NCBI GenBank assembly: GCA_947460825.1
Contig: CANHHA010000006.1
Span: 1 to 64,000 of the forward strand
Direction: 5' to 3'
DNA length: 64,000 nt
Source: Flavobacteriales bacterium
Lineage (GTDB): Bacteria > Bacteroidota > Bacteroidia > Flavobacteriales_D > Crocinitomicaceae
Shown here: one piece after another, positions 29,910 through 39,602 of the stretch
Layout of the letters: each line of letters starts with the position of its first letter
Numbering within the stretch: the first letter of the stretch is position 1
Translations under genes and position numbers: made by a program
Notes under the pieces: generated by a model
Seen by the model: only the letters and a program-made list of their open reading frames with translations
The model's database searches: none
Told to the model about the DNA's origin: nothing

Positions 29910-31106
29910 CTATTCGTCAATCCAAACCCTTTCCATGGTTCCGTCCTCAAAATACAGTATAAGGATTTGGCCCGGTCTCTTTACAGTTACTCTGCCACTC
30001 AAATCAGTGATTCTGACTATTTTTTTCGAAGAGAGCCCATTCAAGTCATTAATTCCGCCGGTTAAAATAGTTAGGGTTAAGGTAACCAAGCTATCGCAGG
30101 CATTTACATTTGCTGCTGTGTCAACGTAGGTACCCGAGGACGAATAAACCATACCGTTGAATGGCCATGTGTAAGAACCTGTGCTCGTTACATTCACCGT
30201 TCCTGTTAAAAGGGGTTGCACTGTTATTGACATGAGACTCGTATCACAGGTAATGCCATCGCAAGCAATCAATTGAACGTTGTATGTCCCTGAAGAATCA
30301 TAACAAACCGCATTGGGATTTTGCGAGGCGGAAGTTTGACCGTTTCCAAAATCCCATGAATATGTATTTGCCATAGTACTTGTATTGGTAATCGAAATAC
30401 AGTCGCCTAAGCAAGGTGTGTCCGTGGAAAGCATGTAAGAAGCAGTCACCGATGGTTGAACTGGAGACGTAATTTTCACGTTATTTATAGCTAGGGAAGG
30501 GTCTGAACCAGCGCCGTCATTATCGTTATGCCATTCAAATCCAATTCTTAGTGTGGCGATATTGGAACAACCAGCGGGCAATAAGGCAACAATACTACTC
30601 CAAAGCCCTTGTCCTGAGGCACAGATTGTACCTGAGTTTATAAGCTGCAAAACAGCCCAATTACTTCCACCGTCTACACTGTATACTACATTGCCAAAAT
30701 CAGCTCCTGGCTGCCCAATACCGATGTAATCAAAAGACAAATTCAAGGCGCCCATGTTAAGTGTATTTATATTGGTGCTATTGTATACACGTTTATTTGT
30801 AGTTGCATCTATAAATCCGAGTCCGCCATCGCCGGCATTGTATGTTGCTCCTGAACCGACACACCATGCACCTTGACACCCCACATGTAAGGTCTTGTTA
30901 CCATTACCAGCAATTCCGCAATTTCCTGGAGCGACGCCGCCTTCGGCGTCAGAAATAAACCAAGAATTTGCATCCAAGCCATTGGTGCCTATCGAGCTAT
31001 TCAAAATCCAAGTTCCAGGGTTTTCAAAATCGTCCTGCCAAATAATGCTTTGGGCATAAAAACAAAAATTAAAGGGTATAATAGCGAGAAGTAAGATTTT
31101 TTTCAT
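29910..31106 (-). CDS. secreted protein with PKD domain and T9SS-like C-terminal segment
   Basis: A 398-residue exported protein with signal peptide MKKILLLAIIPFNFCFYAQS. The N-terminal half is a beta-sandwich, lectin-like region (WQDDFENPGTW near residue 24). A PKD domain follows at about 230-300, with the NTYSWDFGNGQTSASQNP core. The last about 35 residues (ITDLSGRVTVKRPGQILILY, then an aromatic/acidic end) look like the short sorting segment of some T9SS cargo but are not the common type A form. First gene of a two-gene operon. No enzyme motif recognised. Confidence 0.75.
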   Translation of the reverse strand: MKKILLLAIIPFNFCFYAQSIIWQDDFENPGTWILNSSIGTNGLDANSWFISDAEGGVAPGNCGIAGNGNKTLHVGCQGAWCVGSGATYNAGDGGLGFIDATTNKRVYNSTNINTLNMGALNLSFDYIGIGQPGADFGNVVYSVDGGSNWAVLQLINSGTICASGQGLWSSIVALLPAGCSNIATLRIGFEWHNDNDGAGSDPSLAINNVKITSPVQPSVTASYMLSTDTPCLGDCISITNTSTMANTYSWDFGNGQTSASQNPNAVCYDSSGTYNVQLIACDGITCDTSLMSITVQPLLTGTVNVTSTGSYTWPFNGMVYSSSGTYVDTAANVNACDSLVTLTLTILTGGINDLNGLSSKKIVRITDLSGRVTVKRPGQILILYFEDGTMERVWIDE

Positions 31107-31188
31107 GGGAATTATTTACCATAAATTTAGATTAAATTCAGGATTATCGAAATATTTCGAATAAATTCCTTTAATTTTATTTAAAAAA

Positions 31189-32703
31189 ATGCGGATCATA
31201 ATTTTTGCTTTTTTATTCATTTGCCTTCCTATTCAGGGACAAATTGAAGCCATTTACTGCCCGGAAATTAATGCTCAATTAAAGCCGTTGGGCGCATTTC
31301 CATTTGGTGTTGCATCGGGAGACCCAAGCGAAAAGGGGGCGGTACTTTGGACCGCACTTAACCCATTCAAACTTCAAGTGTTTCGCGCAGTGAGATGCCA
31401 GGTAAGCGAACAAGCAGATTTCAAAGAAATTACCAGAACGTATCAATACGAAGTAGAAATAGCGCGTGGCTTAACGGTAAAAATCAATGCCTCGAATCTA
31501 TCCCAGGACAAGGCTTATTTTTATCGATTCATATACGGGGAAGACACCTCTTTAATTGGGAGAACAAAAACCATTGGAACAAATCCACAGAACCTTAGAT
31601 TTGCTGTAGTATCTTGTAGTAATTATGAATGGGGCTATTTCAACGCATATGAATCCTTATCCAACATACCCGATCTAGACTTTGTAGTGCACCTTGGTGA
31701 CTATATCTATGAATATGGTCCTGGTGTTTACGGTGATCAATCCTTAAATCGCGGGCACTTGCCTGCCAAGGAGTTATTAACGATTCAAGATTACCGTTCT
31801 CGGTATGCACAATATCGGCTTGATAAACAACTCCAGTATATTCATCAAAAGGCCCCATTCATTTCGGTTTGGGACGATCATGAAATTGCAAATGACGCCT
31901 ATGCGGATGGTGCACAAAATCATCAGGAGCAGGAAGGAGCATGGAATGTTCGAAAAAAAGCAGCGCAACAAGCATATTTTGAATGGTTACCCATCACAGA
32001 CAATACACAATATCAAGTCAATAGGTCCTTTGCGTTCGGATCGCTCGCAAACTTATATATGCTAGATGAGCGCATGTCTGGAAGAACAAAACAACCTTCT
32101 GAAGAAAATGCAAGCCTCGAAAGCAATACAATGCTTGGTAAAAATCAATATGATTGGTTAGTAAATGAAATGGATCAATCGAATGCGGCATGGAATATCT
32201 TAGGTAATCAAGTACTCTTTTCTAGTATTACAATTCCACCAGATATAGCCGGCATAAAAAAAAGCATGGATACCTGGCAAGGATATTTAAAAGAACGAAA
32301 TCAATTATTCGATGAATTTCATAAAATCAGCCTTACTAAATATCAAGCAAACAACCTCATTGTACTTACGGGTGACATTCATTGTTCTTTAGCCTTAACA
32401 CTTGAGCATAAAAATAAGCCACTCGGGGTTGAATGGGTAGCCCCTAGTGTAACATCCGCAAATTATAATGAGCGATATTCGTCATGCAAGACAAAATCAG
32501 TTGAACGCAAACTAAGAAATAAGGCCCTTAATCCCGCATTGGACTTTGTAAATCTGAGGCATCATGGTTTTGTTCTCGTAGAACTGACCCCTTCCCATGC
32601 AAAATCAACATGGTTTAAAGTAAAGGTTACTAAACCAGGGAAAACAAAATCTAAAAAGATTCATACCGAATCAATTCAGAAAATAATCACCCTAAACGGA
32701 TAG
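31189..32703 (+). CDS. PhoD-like alkaline phosphatase/phosphodiesterase, secreted
   Basis: A 504-residue metallophosphoesterase of the PhoD family with a Sec signal peptide (cleavage around residue 18). It has the N-terminal FPFGVASGDP motif and metal-binding motifs VVSCSNYEWGYFNAYE (about 140), HLGDYIYEYG (about 169), VWDDHEIANDAY (about 228), NQVLF and LTGDIHCS. The family hydrolyses phosphodiesters, and some members phosphomonoesters, usually to release phosphate outside the cytoplasm. There is no obvious T9SS tail. It is a single-gene unit, divergent from the secreted-protein operon. Confidence 0.9.
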   Translation: MRIIIFAFLFICLPIQGQIEAIYCPEINAQLKPLGAFPFGVASGDPSEKGAVLWTALNPFKLQVFRAVRCQVSEQADFKEITRTYQYEVEIARGLTVKINASNLSQDKAYFYRFIYGEDTSLIGRTKTIGTNPQNLRFAVVSCSNYEWGYFNAYESLSNIPDLDFVVHLGDYIYEYGPGVYGDQSLNRGHLPAKELLTIQDYRSRYAQYRLDKQLQYIHQKAPFISVWDDHEIANDAYADGAQNHQEQEGAWNVRKKAAQQAYFEWLPITDNTQYQVNRSFAFGSLANLYMLDERMSGRTKQPSEENASLESNTMLGKNQYDWLVNEMDQSNAAWNILGNQVLFSSITIPPDIAGIKKSMDTWQGYLKERNQLFDEFHKISLTKYQANNLIVLTGDIHCSLALTLEHKNKPLGVEWVAPSVTSANYNERYSSCKTKSVERKLRNKALNPALDFVNLRHHGFVLVELTPSHAKSTWFKVKVTKPGKTKSKKIHTESIQKIITLNG

Positions 32704-32714
32704 AAAACCATCCA

Positions 32715-32779
32715 AACTACGTATAACTACGTAGCGGCTTCCCAATAACTACATAGATTCTTATCGGTATCTACGTGTA
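32715..32779 (+). promoter_or_regulatory. phased direct repeats upstream of the subtilisin-like gene
   Basis: The element AACTACGTA occurs at 32715, AACTACGTAG at 32725 and AACTACATAG at 32747, with a weaker ATCTACGTG at 32769. The CTAC cores lie at 32717, 32727, 32749 and 32771, spaced 10, 22 and 22 bases, that is about 1, 2 and 2 helical turns. Such phasing suggests cooperative binding of a regulator on one face of the DNA. Confidence 0.4.
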
Positions 32780-32867
32780 TTTTACATGTGCCGGAAGAAA
32801 AACTGTATCTATCAGACTTTGTATATACTCACCTTTGGTTTAACAAACAACGCTAATACCAAAGTTT

Positions 32868-34988
32868 ATGAAAACAATAACACTACTTTTCGCTTTAATC
32901 TTAGGAGGTTTAATCAGCTATACGTTCGGACAACGATCGAAGGTATGGGCTCAAATTAATGATCTATCAGCAATCCCTGTTATGAATGCAGATGGAGTTT
33001 TAAGTTCGAGTAATGCCGCGTTTAATGCCTCCATAAGCTCCCATTCCATTACCTCAGTAACACAAGCATTACCCGCTTCAAAACAAGAAAAACTTCAACG
33101 CGTTTTTGAAATTGAATGCGAATGTACAGAGGAGGTGCTCTTGAATGCCTTAACGTCAATTCCGTTCATTACAGGAATCGAACAAGCGCCAAACTATCAG
33201 GTACTTTACACTCCAAATGACTATAATCTTGGGGTCGCTAATAATTATGCGTTGGATTTAATCAATGCTCAAGGAGCTTGGGACCTTACTCAAGGTAATG
33301 CAAGTTTTATAATTGGCATTAGTGATCAAAACGTAAACCCGGCGCACGAGGAATTGACAGGAAAGATTGTATCATATAACGCAGCTAACACCGCAACACC
33401 TACCCATGGAAACGCCGTTTGCGCCATTGCTGCGGGAAACACAAACAATAATCTAGGGTTAAGTTCCATCGGGTTTAATTCTTCTATTGCTTTTTATCAA
33501 ATGAATTACAACGAATTGCTCGCAGCTACTTACAGCGGGATTAGAGTACTAAACTTAAGTTGGACCTCTGGATGCTTTTTTAATCAATACGAGCAGGATG
33601 TGGTAACCGAAGTTTATAATAACGGAACCTTCATCATTGCAGCAGCCGGAAATGGTAATACCTGCAGCTCAGCAGATGCGTTAGTATATCCTGCTGCCTA
33701 TGCGCATGTATTTGCCGTAACCAGTATTGGTGATTTAGACAATCATGAACAAGTGAGTGGAGACCCGCTTACTACTCACCAGCACAACCAAATGGTAGAC
33801 CTATCGGCACCGGGTTACAACGTAGCAATTGTTCCGTCGAATGGCTGGTATTTAAACAGTTCTGGTACCTCCTACGCTGCACCATTCGTCACAGGTACTG
33901 TTGCCTTAATGCTTGCGATAAATCCATGCTTAGGAAATCTAGACATCGAATTCATCCTTAAGAATTCAGCAATTAATATTGATGCGTTAAATCCTCTGTA
34001 TGCCGGTAAAATTGGCAGTGGTCGACTCAATGCAGCGGCAGCGGTACTGATGGCTCAAAACCATACGCATGAAGCCATTTTTAATGTCTCTATTCAAGGA
34101 TCATGTTTGAGTACTAGCTCAACCGTGAGCGTAAACCCATCAAACGTTACTGGCAATGTATCGGCAACGTGGTCCAATGGACTGGTTGGGCTTCAACAAA
34201 CAGGTATTGAAACTGGAATCTACACGATAACCTTGATTGATGCCATCGGATGTAGTTCAGATACTACCTTTACAGTGAATACGCCGGTTGCAGTTCAAGT
34301 GAATGGGGTCGTGACTCAAATTCAGTGTTTCGGACAAGCAAATGGTTCAATCGATGTGAGTGTTCTTCAAGGAAACCCTGCATTTACTTATGCATGGGAT
34401 AACGGAGCAACGACTCAAGATATCAATAATTTGGGGGCTGGTACCTATCGATTAACTGTAGTTGATGCAAATGGATGCGTTTCGCAAAGCAGCTATACCC
34501 TTGCTCAGCCTACTGAGATTACGTTAAATGCCATAGCAACTGATGAAATACAAGGCAACGACGGAATGATTGAATTAACGGTTGACGGTGGTGTTCCATC
34601 TTATACTATCCTATGGTCTAATGGCGTAAATACTGAAGACCAAACGAATCTTACCGCAGGAACCTATGAAGTAACGGTGGTTGATGGAAACGGATGTATG
34701 AACAGTTTAGAGGTCATTGTATTGAATAATCAAACAAATAGTGTAACAGAAGTGTCTGCAAATAACATGACTGTATTTCCAAATCCGAGCATGGGAAATG
34801 CAACGGTTCGATGGGAAGAAGCAATGGTTGAATTGACGGTAATTGATAATAACGGTCGAATTGTTTACCAAAAAGATATACATGGACTTAATTCAATGGA
34901 ATTGAACAGCTTGAATTCAGGAACGTATCTGGTTAATTTATACAGTAATGAAGGAATTGCAGACACACAACGCATCGTTGTACTGTAA
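32868..34988 (+). CDS. subtilisin-like (S8) serine protease with SprB-like repeats and T9SS type A tail
   Basis: A 706-residue secreted protease. A signal peptide (residues 1-21) and a propeptide of about 95 residues precede the S8 domain. The catalytic set is visible: Asp153 in GISDQNVN, His180 in THGNAV, oxyanion Asn262 in AAAGNG, Ser335 in SSGTSYAAPF. From about 400 to 620 there are repeats of the type GTYRLTVVDANGCVSQSSYT, as in SprB adhesin repeats. The end has VFPNPSMGNATVRW and a final strand typical of type A sorting. It should be exported by T9SS. No lipobox. Phased direct repeats lie about 100-150 nt upstream. Confidence 0.9.
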   Translation: MKTITLLFALILGGLISYTFGQRSKVWAQINDLSAIPVMNADGVLSSSNAAFNASISSHSITSVTQALPASKQEKLQRVFEIECECTEEVLLNALTSIPFITGIEQAPNYQVLYTPNDYNLGVANNYALDLINAQGAWDLTQGNASFIIGISDQNVNPAHEELTGKIVSYNAANTATPTHGNAVCAIAAGNTNNNLGLSSIGFNSSIAFYQMNYNELLAATYSGIRVLNLSWTSGCFFNQYEQDVVTEVYNNGTFIIAAAGNGNTCSSADALVYPAAYAHVFAVTSIGDLDNHEQVSGDPLTTHQHNQMVDLSAPGYNVAIVPSNGWYLNSSGTSYAAPFVTGTVALMLAINPCLGNLDIEFILKNSAINIDALNPLYAGKIGSGRLNAAAAVLMAQNHTHEAIFNVSIQGSCLSTSSTVSVNPSNVTGNVSATWSNGLVGLQQTGIETGIYTITLIDAIGCSSDTTFTVNTPVAVQVNGVVTQIQCFGQANGSIDVSVLQGNPAFTYAWDNGATTQDINNLGAGTYRLTVVDANGCVSQSSYTLAQPTEITLNAIATDEIQGNDGMIELTVDGGVPSYTILWSNGVNTEDQTNLTAGTYEVTVVDGNGCMNSLEVIVLNNQTNSVTEVSANNMTVFPNPSMGNATVRWEEAMVELTVIDNNGRIVYQKDIHGLNSMELNSLNSGTYLVNLYSNEGIADTQRIVVL

Positions 34989-35007
34989 TAGTTAGGTTTA
35001 GGGTTGG

Positions 35008-35037
35008 AAAAAGGGATGGCAACGGCTATCCCTTTTT
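35008..35037. terminator. bidirectional terminator between the S8 protease and GNAT genes
   Basis: A 10-base stem (AAAAAGGGAT with ATCCCTTTTT) and a 10-base loop, lying between the convergent genes. T-tracts on both strands let it serve both. It overlaps the 3' end of the GNAT gene. Confidence 0.8.
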
Positions 35038-35457
35038 CTTTATCATTAAAAAATGTTGAATTTCGCCAAAGAGTAAATGAGACGGTTCGACACAAACGTA
35101 GCCCAGTTTCTCGTAAAATCCCAGGGCATTTTCTCGTGCATGCAGGATGATTTCAATCGCCCCTGAATCCCAAGCCTCTGCTTCCATGTGTCGCATTAAG
35201 CTTGCCCCTATTCCCTTGGATTGACCGCTGGGTTCAACCGCCATAAATCTGATTTGCCGTGTCGTTGGTTGGATAAAGTCTAAGCGACCAACGCCAACAA
35301 TTTCATTGGCTTCAAAGGCCGCAAAATGCATATGATCAAATTCAAAATCATCTCGTTCTGATCCAATGGGTTGATTCCAGGGCTGTCTAAGTACTCGATA
35401 TCGAAGCGCGTAATAACAAGCCCAATCCGCTGCTGATTTCGGCTCCCTTATTTCCAT
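35026..35457 (-). CDS. GNAT-family N-acetyltransferase
   Basis: A 143-residue GNAT-fold acyltransferase. The acetyl-CoA motif A appears as AVEPSGQSKGIGASLMRHME (Q/RxxGxG/A form), followed by motif B with HARENALGFYEKLGYVC. The substrate cannot be inferred. It overlaps the upstream CoA-transferase gene by 10 nt, so the two are translationally coupled. The stop lies within the terminator hairpin. Confidence 0.88.
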   Translation of the reverse strand: MEIREPKSAADWACYYALRYRVLRQPWNQPIGSERDDFEFDHMHFAAFEANEIVGVGRLDFIQPTTRQIRFMAVEPSGQSKGIGASLMRHMEAEAWDSGAIEIILHARENALGFYEKLGYVCVEPSHLLFGEIQHFLMIKKKG

Positions 35458-36500
35458 TTAAAAGCAAGTTGTGACATCCGTTGGGTGTGTGTGGTTCCCT
35501 GTAGCTCTTGACGAATCAAATCCGTTGCGTTCGGAGTGCTGAATACCTCATCTAGGGATTTAATGATCCCAACGGGGATATGATGTTCATGACATAAAGC
35601 CTCCAAGGTTTCCGCTTCAATTCGTGAAACAAAGGGCGCTAATTCACTGAATAAATCACTCCTGTTCCTAACACGTTCTTCATTGGATATATACCGAGAA
35701 TTATCTGCAAGTTCAGCACAATTAAGAACGGCGCAAAGCGCCTTAAATTGACGATTAGAGCCAATAGCAAACGTGAGCAATTTGTCATCTTTTGTAGAGA
35801 AGACTTCTCCGTAGGGGGCGATGTTTGGATGTAAACTTCCTATTCGCTTTGGAATTAACCCATTCATTAAATAGGCGGAAGCTTGATTTACTAAACTAGC
35901 CACTGCTGCGTTGTACAATGAAACACTAACCCAAGACCCTTTTCCCGATTTTTGAAGGTTCATTAAGGCGAGTAAAAGGCCTTCTTTTAAATGGTGCGCT
36001 GCCAACACGTCAATGAGTGCGACTGGCATTTTCAATGGCGGATGATTCGCCTCGCCATTCATCGACATAAAACCTGTTTCTGCCTGAAGAATTAAATCAT
36101 AAGCAATGTGATCGGAATCATCTCCAAAACCAGAAATCGATCCAATAATTAGCCTTGGATTTATGGCAAGCAGGGCCTCTTTTGACAAATTAAACTTCGT
36201 GTAATCGCTGGGTTTGAAATTCATGATTAATACGTCCACGCGTTTGAGCTCATTCATCAACCAATCAAAATCTGCAGTTTGACTTAGATCTTTACATAGG
36301 TAATCCTTACCATAGTTGATGCTTGAAAAGTAACTAGTTACCTCTTGAGATTCACCAGGAATGCGCCACGTTCTGGTCACGTCTCCGTGTTCAGGATGTT
36401 CAATCTTGGTAACCTTAGCGCCCAGTTCGGCAAAGAACGTAGCGACGGATGGTCCGGCTAATACCGTAGAAAGGTCAAAAACAACGAGCTCCTCAAACAT
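35448..36500 (-). CDS. CoA transferase family III (CaiB/BaiF)
   Basis: A 350-residue class III CoA-transferase. The N-terminal LVVFDLSTVLAGPSVATFFA and LGAKVTKIEHPEHGDVTR are family hallmarks. A conserved Asp in AYDLILQAETGFM corresponds to the catalytic aspartate that forms the acyl/CoA intermediate. It is at the short end for the family (usually 380-430). Donor and acceptor acids are unknown. Its TAATTTTG -7 box ends 4 nt before the ATG, so the message may be leaderless. It is divergent from aconitase. Confidence 0.85.
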   Translation of the reverse strand: MFEELVVFDLSTVLAGPSVATFFAELGAKVTKIEHPEHGDVTRTWRIPGESQEVTSYFSSINYGKDYLCKDLSQTADFDWLMNELKRVDVLIMNFKPSDYTKFNLSKEALLAINPRLIIGSISGFGDDSDHIAYDLILQAETGFMSMNGEANHPPLKMPVALIDVLAAHHLKEGLLLALMNLQKSGKGSWVSVSLYNAAVASLVNQASAYLMNGLIPKRIGSLHPNIAPYGEVFSTKDDKLLTFAIGSNRQFKALCAVLNCAELADNSRYISNEERVRNRSDLFSELAPFVSRIEAETLEALCHEHHIPVGIIKSLDEVFSTPNATDLIRQELQGTTHTQRMSQLAFKWK

Positions 36501-36504
36501 GAAT

Positions 36505-36512
36505 CAAAATTA
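36505..36512 (-). promoter_or_regulatory. -7 box for the CoA-transferase gene
   Basis: The minus strand reads TAATTTTG (exact TAnnTTTG), ending 4 nt before the ATG at 36500. No clear -33 element is visible. Confidence 0.45.
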
Positions 36513-36580
36513 CATTAAAATTCTATGTGAAAAATGCATGAATTCGCAGAAATATGGGCGGGGAATTAGGGATAAATGAG

Positions 36581-36588
36581 TAAATTTG
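36581..36588 (+). promoter_or_regulatory. -7 box for aconitase
   Basis: TAAATTTG, an exact TAnnTTTG match, ends 19 nt before the aconitase ATG at 36608. A -33 TTG is not obvious. Confidence 0.5.
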
Positions 36589-36607
36589 CGCTAATAAAAA
36601 TTTTACT

Positions 36608-38872
36608 ATGGTTTTTGATATTGACATGATTAAACGGGTATATTCAAAATATCCTGAGCGTATTAATTCGGCTAGAAAAATACTCAATAAACCGTTAACC
36701 CTAACGGAAAAAATATTGTATGCGCACTTGTGGGATGGAAATCCTTCGGAAGCGTTTAAACGAGGTGCTTCCTATGTGGATTTTGCTCCAGACCGCGTAG
36801 CGATGCAAGATGCCACAGCACAAATGGCCTTATTGCAATTCATGCAAGCAGGCAAAAAACAAGTTGCCGTGCCTTCAACAGTGCATGCAGATCACTTAAT
36901 TCAGGCGCGAGTTGGTGCGAGTAAAGATTTACAAGACTCATTGAATCAAAACAATGAGGTATTTAACTTTTTGTCTTCTATTTCGAATAAATACGGAATA
37001 GGTTTTTGGAAACCAGGCGCTGGAATTATTCATCAGGTCGTATTGGAAAATTACGCATTTCCAGGCGGTATGATGATTGGTACCGATTCACATACGGTAA
37101 ATGCCGGTGGATTAGGAATGGTGGCCATTGGTGTTGGGGGTGCTGATGCCGTTGACGTCATGGCAGGAATGGCCTGGGAATTGAAATTTCCGAAATTAAT
37201 TGGCATTAAACTAACAGGACAATTAAACGGTTGGACTTCCGCCAAGGATGTTATATTGAAAGTAGCTGATATTCTTACTGTGAAAGGTGGAACTGGATGC
37301 ATCGTTGAGTATTTTGGGGAAGGAGCTCAATCACTCTCTTGCACCGGTAAAGGAACCATTTGTAATATGGGCGCTGAAATTGGCGCTACCACTTCTACTT
37401 TTGGGTACGATGATTCCATGCGCCGTTATTTAATTGCAACCGGTCGTCAAGACGTTGTAGACGCTGCCGATGTAATTGCTGAACATCTAACGGGAGATGC
37501 GGAAGTTTATGAAAACCCTAAAGCATATTTCGATCAACTCATTGAAATCAACCTTTCTGAGTTAGAACCTCACATCAACGGCCCGTTCACTCCAGATCGA
37601 GGAACACCTGTGTCTAAAATGCGAGCCGAAGCAGAAAAGAATGGGTGGCCGATGGACGTAGAATGGGGATTGATTGGATCTTGCACGAATTCTTCGTACG
37701 AAGATTTAGCACGCGCAGCTTCCATCGTTAAGCAAGCTGTTGCGCACGGAATTACTCCCAAGGCAGAATTCGGAATTAATCCAGGTTCAGAACAAGTTCG
37801 ATTCACCGCTGAACGCGATGGCATCCTCGCTGATTTCGAGAAAATGGGAACTAAAGTATTTACCAATGCGTGTGGTCCTTGTATCGGTCAATGGGATCGA
37901 GCAGGTGCTGAAAAACAAGAAAAAAATACCATTGTGCATTCGTTCAATCGAAACTTCTCAAAGCGTGCCGATGGAAATCCAAACACCCATGCATTCGTTA
38001 CCAGTCCTGAAATGGTTGCCGCTTTAGCCATTGCGGGAGATTTAGGATTTAATCCGTTAAACGATACCTTAATCAGTGCGGATGGTAAGCCCTTTAAGTT
38101 GACGCCTCCTGTTGGCGATGAATTACCCACGAAAGGCTTTGCCGTTGAAGATAATGGATATCAAGCGCCTGCAGCAGATGGGAGCCAGATAGAAATTGTT
38201 GTAGCTCCGGACTCTCAACGCCTTCAATTGTTAGCGAACTTTCCTATTTGGGATGGTAAGAACATTATGGGAGCAAAGCTTCTTATTAAAGCAAAAGGAA
38301 AGTGTACAACCGACCATATTTCCATGGCTGGACCGTGGTTAAAATATCGTGGGCACTTAGACAACATTTCAAATAACCTTCTAATAGGTGCTGAAAACGC
38401 ATTTAATGGGAAGGCCAATGAGGTAAAAAATCAACTCACCAATAGCTATGGAGAGGTACCGGCAGTTCAACGCGCATACAAAGCCGCAGGAGTTGCATCC
38501 ATTGTTGTAGGAGACCACAATTACGGGGAAGGAAGTTCAAGAGAGCACGCTGCGATGGAACCAAGACACTTGGGTGTTTCCGCGGTCATTGTAAAATCTT
38601 TTGCACGGATTCACGAAACGAATTTGAAAAAACAAGGAATGTTGGCCTTAACCTTTTCCAATGAGGCTGATTATGCATTGATTCAGGAAAATGATGAATT
38701 TGATTTTATTGATCTTGCATCGTTTGCACCGGAAAAACCATTAACCATGCGAATTCGTCATGAGAATGGAACACATCATGATATAATCTTGAATCACACC
38801 TACAATCAATCGCAAATCGAGTGGTTTAAAGCAGGGTCTGCATTGAACTTGATTAAACTTATGGAGAATTAA
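36608..38872 (+). CDS. acn: aconitate hydratase (mitochondrial-type)
   Basis: A 754-residue TCA-cycle enzyme isomerising citrate to isocitrate with a [4Fe-4S] cluster. The three cluster cysteines are visible: Cys359 in [11 protein letters not shown], Cys422 and Cys425 in ACGPCIGQW. Other hallmarks are [18 protein letters not shown] and the swivelling-domain [17 protein letters not shown]. Length and sequence fit the mitochondrial-type aconitase group common in this phylum rather than AcnA or AcnB of enterobacteria. Single-gene unit with a terminator 20 nt after the stop. Confidence 0.97.
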   Translation: MVFDIDMIKRVYSKYPERINSARKILNKPLTLTEKILYAHLWDGNPSEAFKRGASYVDFAPDRVAMQDATAQMALLQFMQAGKKQVAVPSTVHADHLIQARVGASKDLQDSLNQNNEVFNFLSSISNKYGIGFWKPGAGIIHQVVLENYAFPGGMMIGTDSHTVNAGGLGMVAIGVGGADAVDVMAGMAWELKFPKLIGIKLTGQLNGWTSAKDVILKVADILTVKGGTGCIVEYFGEGAQSLSCTGKGTICNMGAEIGATTSTFGYDDSMRRYLIATGRQDVVDAADVIAEHLTGDAEVYENPKAYFDQLIEINLSELEPHINGPFTPDRGTPVSKMRAEAEKNGWPMDVEWGLIGSCTNSSYEDLARAASIVKQAVAHGITPKAEFGINPGSEQVRFTAERDGILADFEKMGTKVFTNACGPCIGQWDRAGAEKQEKNTIVHSFNRNFSKRADGNPNTHAFVTSPEMVAALAIAGDLGFNPLNDTLISADGKPFKLTPPVGDELPTKGFAVEDNGYQAPAADGSQIEIVVAPDSQRLQLLANFPIWDGKNIMGAKLLIKAKGKCTTDHISMAGPWLKYRGHLDNISNNLLIGAENAFNGKANEVKNQLTNSYGEVPAVQRAYKAAGVASIVVGDHNYGEGSSREHAAMEPRHLGVSAVIVKSFARIHETNLKKQGMLALTFSNEADYALIQENDEFDFIDLASFAPEKPLTMRIRHENGTHHDIILNHTYNQSQIEWFKAGSALNLIKLMEN

Positions 38873-38890
38873 TTCGAAATTAATAGCACG

Positions 38891-38918
38891 AAAAAAGGGA
38901 GGCTTGCCTCCCTTTTTT
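38891..38918. terminator. bidirectional terminator between aconitase and the outer membrane protein
   Basis: A 12-base perfect stem (AAAAAAGGGAGG with CCTCCCTTTTTT) and a 4-base loop between convergent genes, with T-tracts in both directions. Confidence 0.88.
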
Positions 38919-38936
38919 TGTATCGATCGTATTTAC

Positions 38937-39575
38937 TTAGAACTTTACTGAAAGTCCCGCCTGAAGTAAGCCTCCACCAAAAGCACCCAACTCTATATGA
39001 GCACCAATGTTTTGGGTAAAATATACTTTTGCGCCGATTGCAATTCTTAAGGTCACAGGAATTAATGCTTTCGCATTCGCATCCTGATAATTTGGGTGAC
39101 TTGGATTGGTTTCCCAGGTTCTATTCACACTCTTATATCCTCCCGCAAAGGCTGAATACATATCCACTTTTTCGGATTGCACAAAATGATAATTCAAACG
39201 CAACATAGCGCGTAGTTTCTTGGCTTTATATTGTGCTTCATACGTGGTAAGTCCACCAAGTCCACTGCCATCAGGTGCGTACACTTGATCTTCAAACTTA
39301 AACGCAAATCCAGAAACTTCATAGTTTACATCGGCACCAATACCAACCTTATCACTCATCATGTATTCAAACCTCCCGCCGTAGGAAAGCATACCTCCAA
39401 CTGCTCTATACTCTTGAACATTCTGCTCAACTCCATCATATTGATTATACAACAAAGAGTTAGCCCAATTAGGAACACCTACATACGGGTCTATCGAGAA
39501 CGAACCTTGCATCATTTGAGCATGCGCGCACATTCCACTGATGATTGTAAAAACTAAAACATAGATTTTTTTCAT
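38937..39575 (-). CDS. outer membrane beta-barrel protein
   Basis: A 212-residue exported protein with signal peptide MKKIYVLVFTIISGMCAHAQ. Alternating hydrophobic/polar segments with aromatic girdles follow, for example GMLSYGGRFEYMMSDKVGIG, and the C-terminus ends in LLQAGLSVKF with the terminal Phe typical of outer membrane barrels. An eight-stranded OmpX/OmpW-like porin-type barrel is likely. Function is unknown. It is the last gene of the minus-strand run from 44060 and lies 27 nt after aroA. Confidence 0.8.
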   Translation of the reverse strand: MKKIYVLVFTIISGMCAHAQMMQGSFSIDPYVGVPNWANSLLYNQYDGVEQNVQEYRAVGGMLSYGGRFEYMMSDKVGIGADVNYEVSGFAFKFEDQVYAPDGSGLGGLTTYEAQYKAKKLRAMLRLNYHFVQSEKVDMYSAFAGGYKSVNRTWETNPSHPNYQDANAKALIPVTLRIAIGAKVYFTQNIGAHIELGAFGGGLLQAGLSVKF

Positions 39576-39602
39576 AATTAATTATTTTAAAGAATATACT
39601 TA

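Noticed and set aside
29897-29950. Earlier start for the T9SS type B protein
   Set aside because: The 18 extra residues overlap the upstream gene and destroy the signal peptide position.
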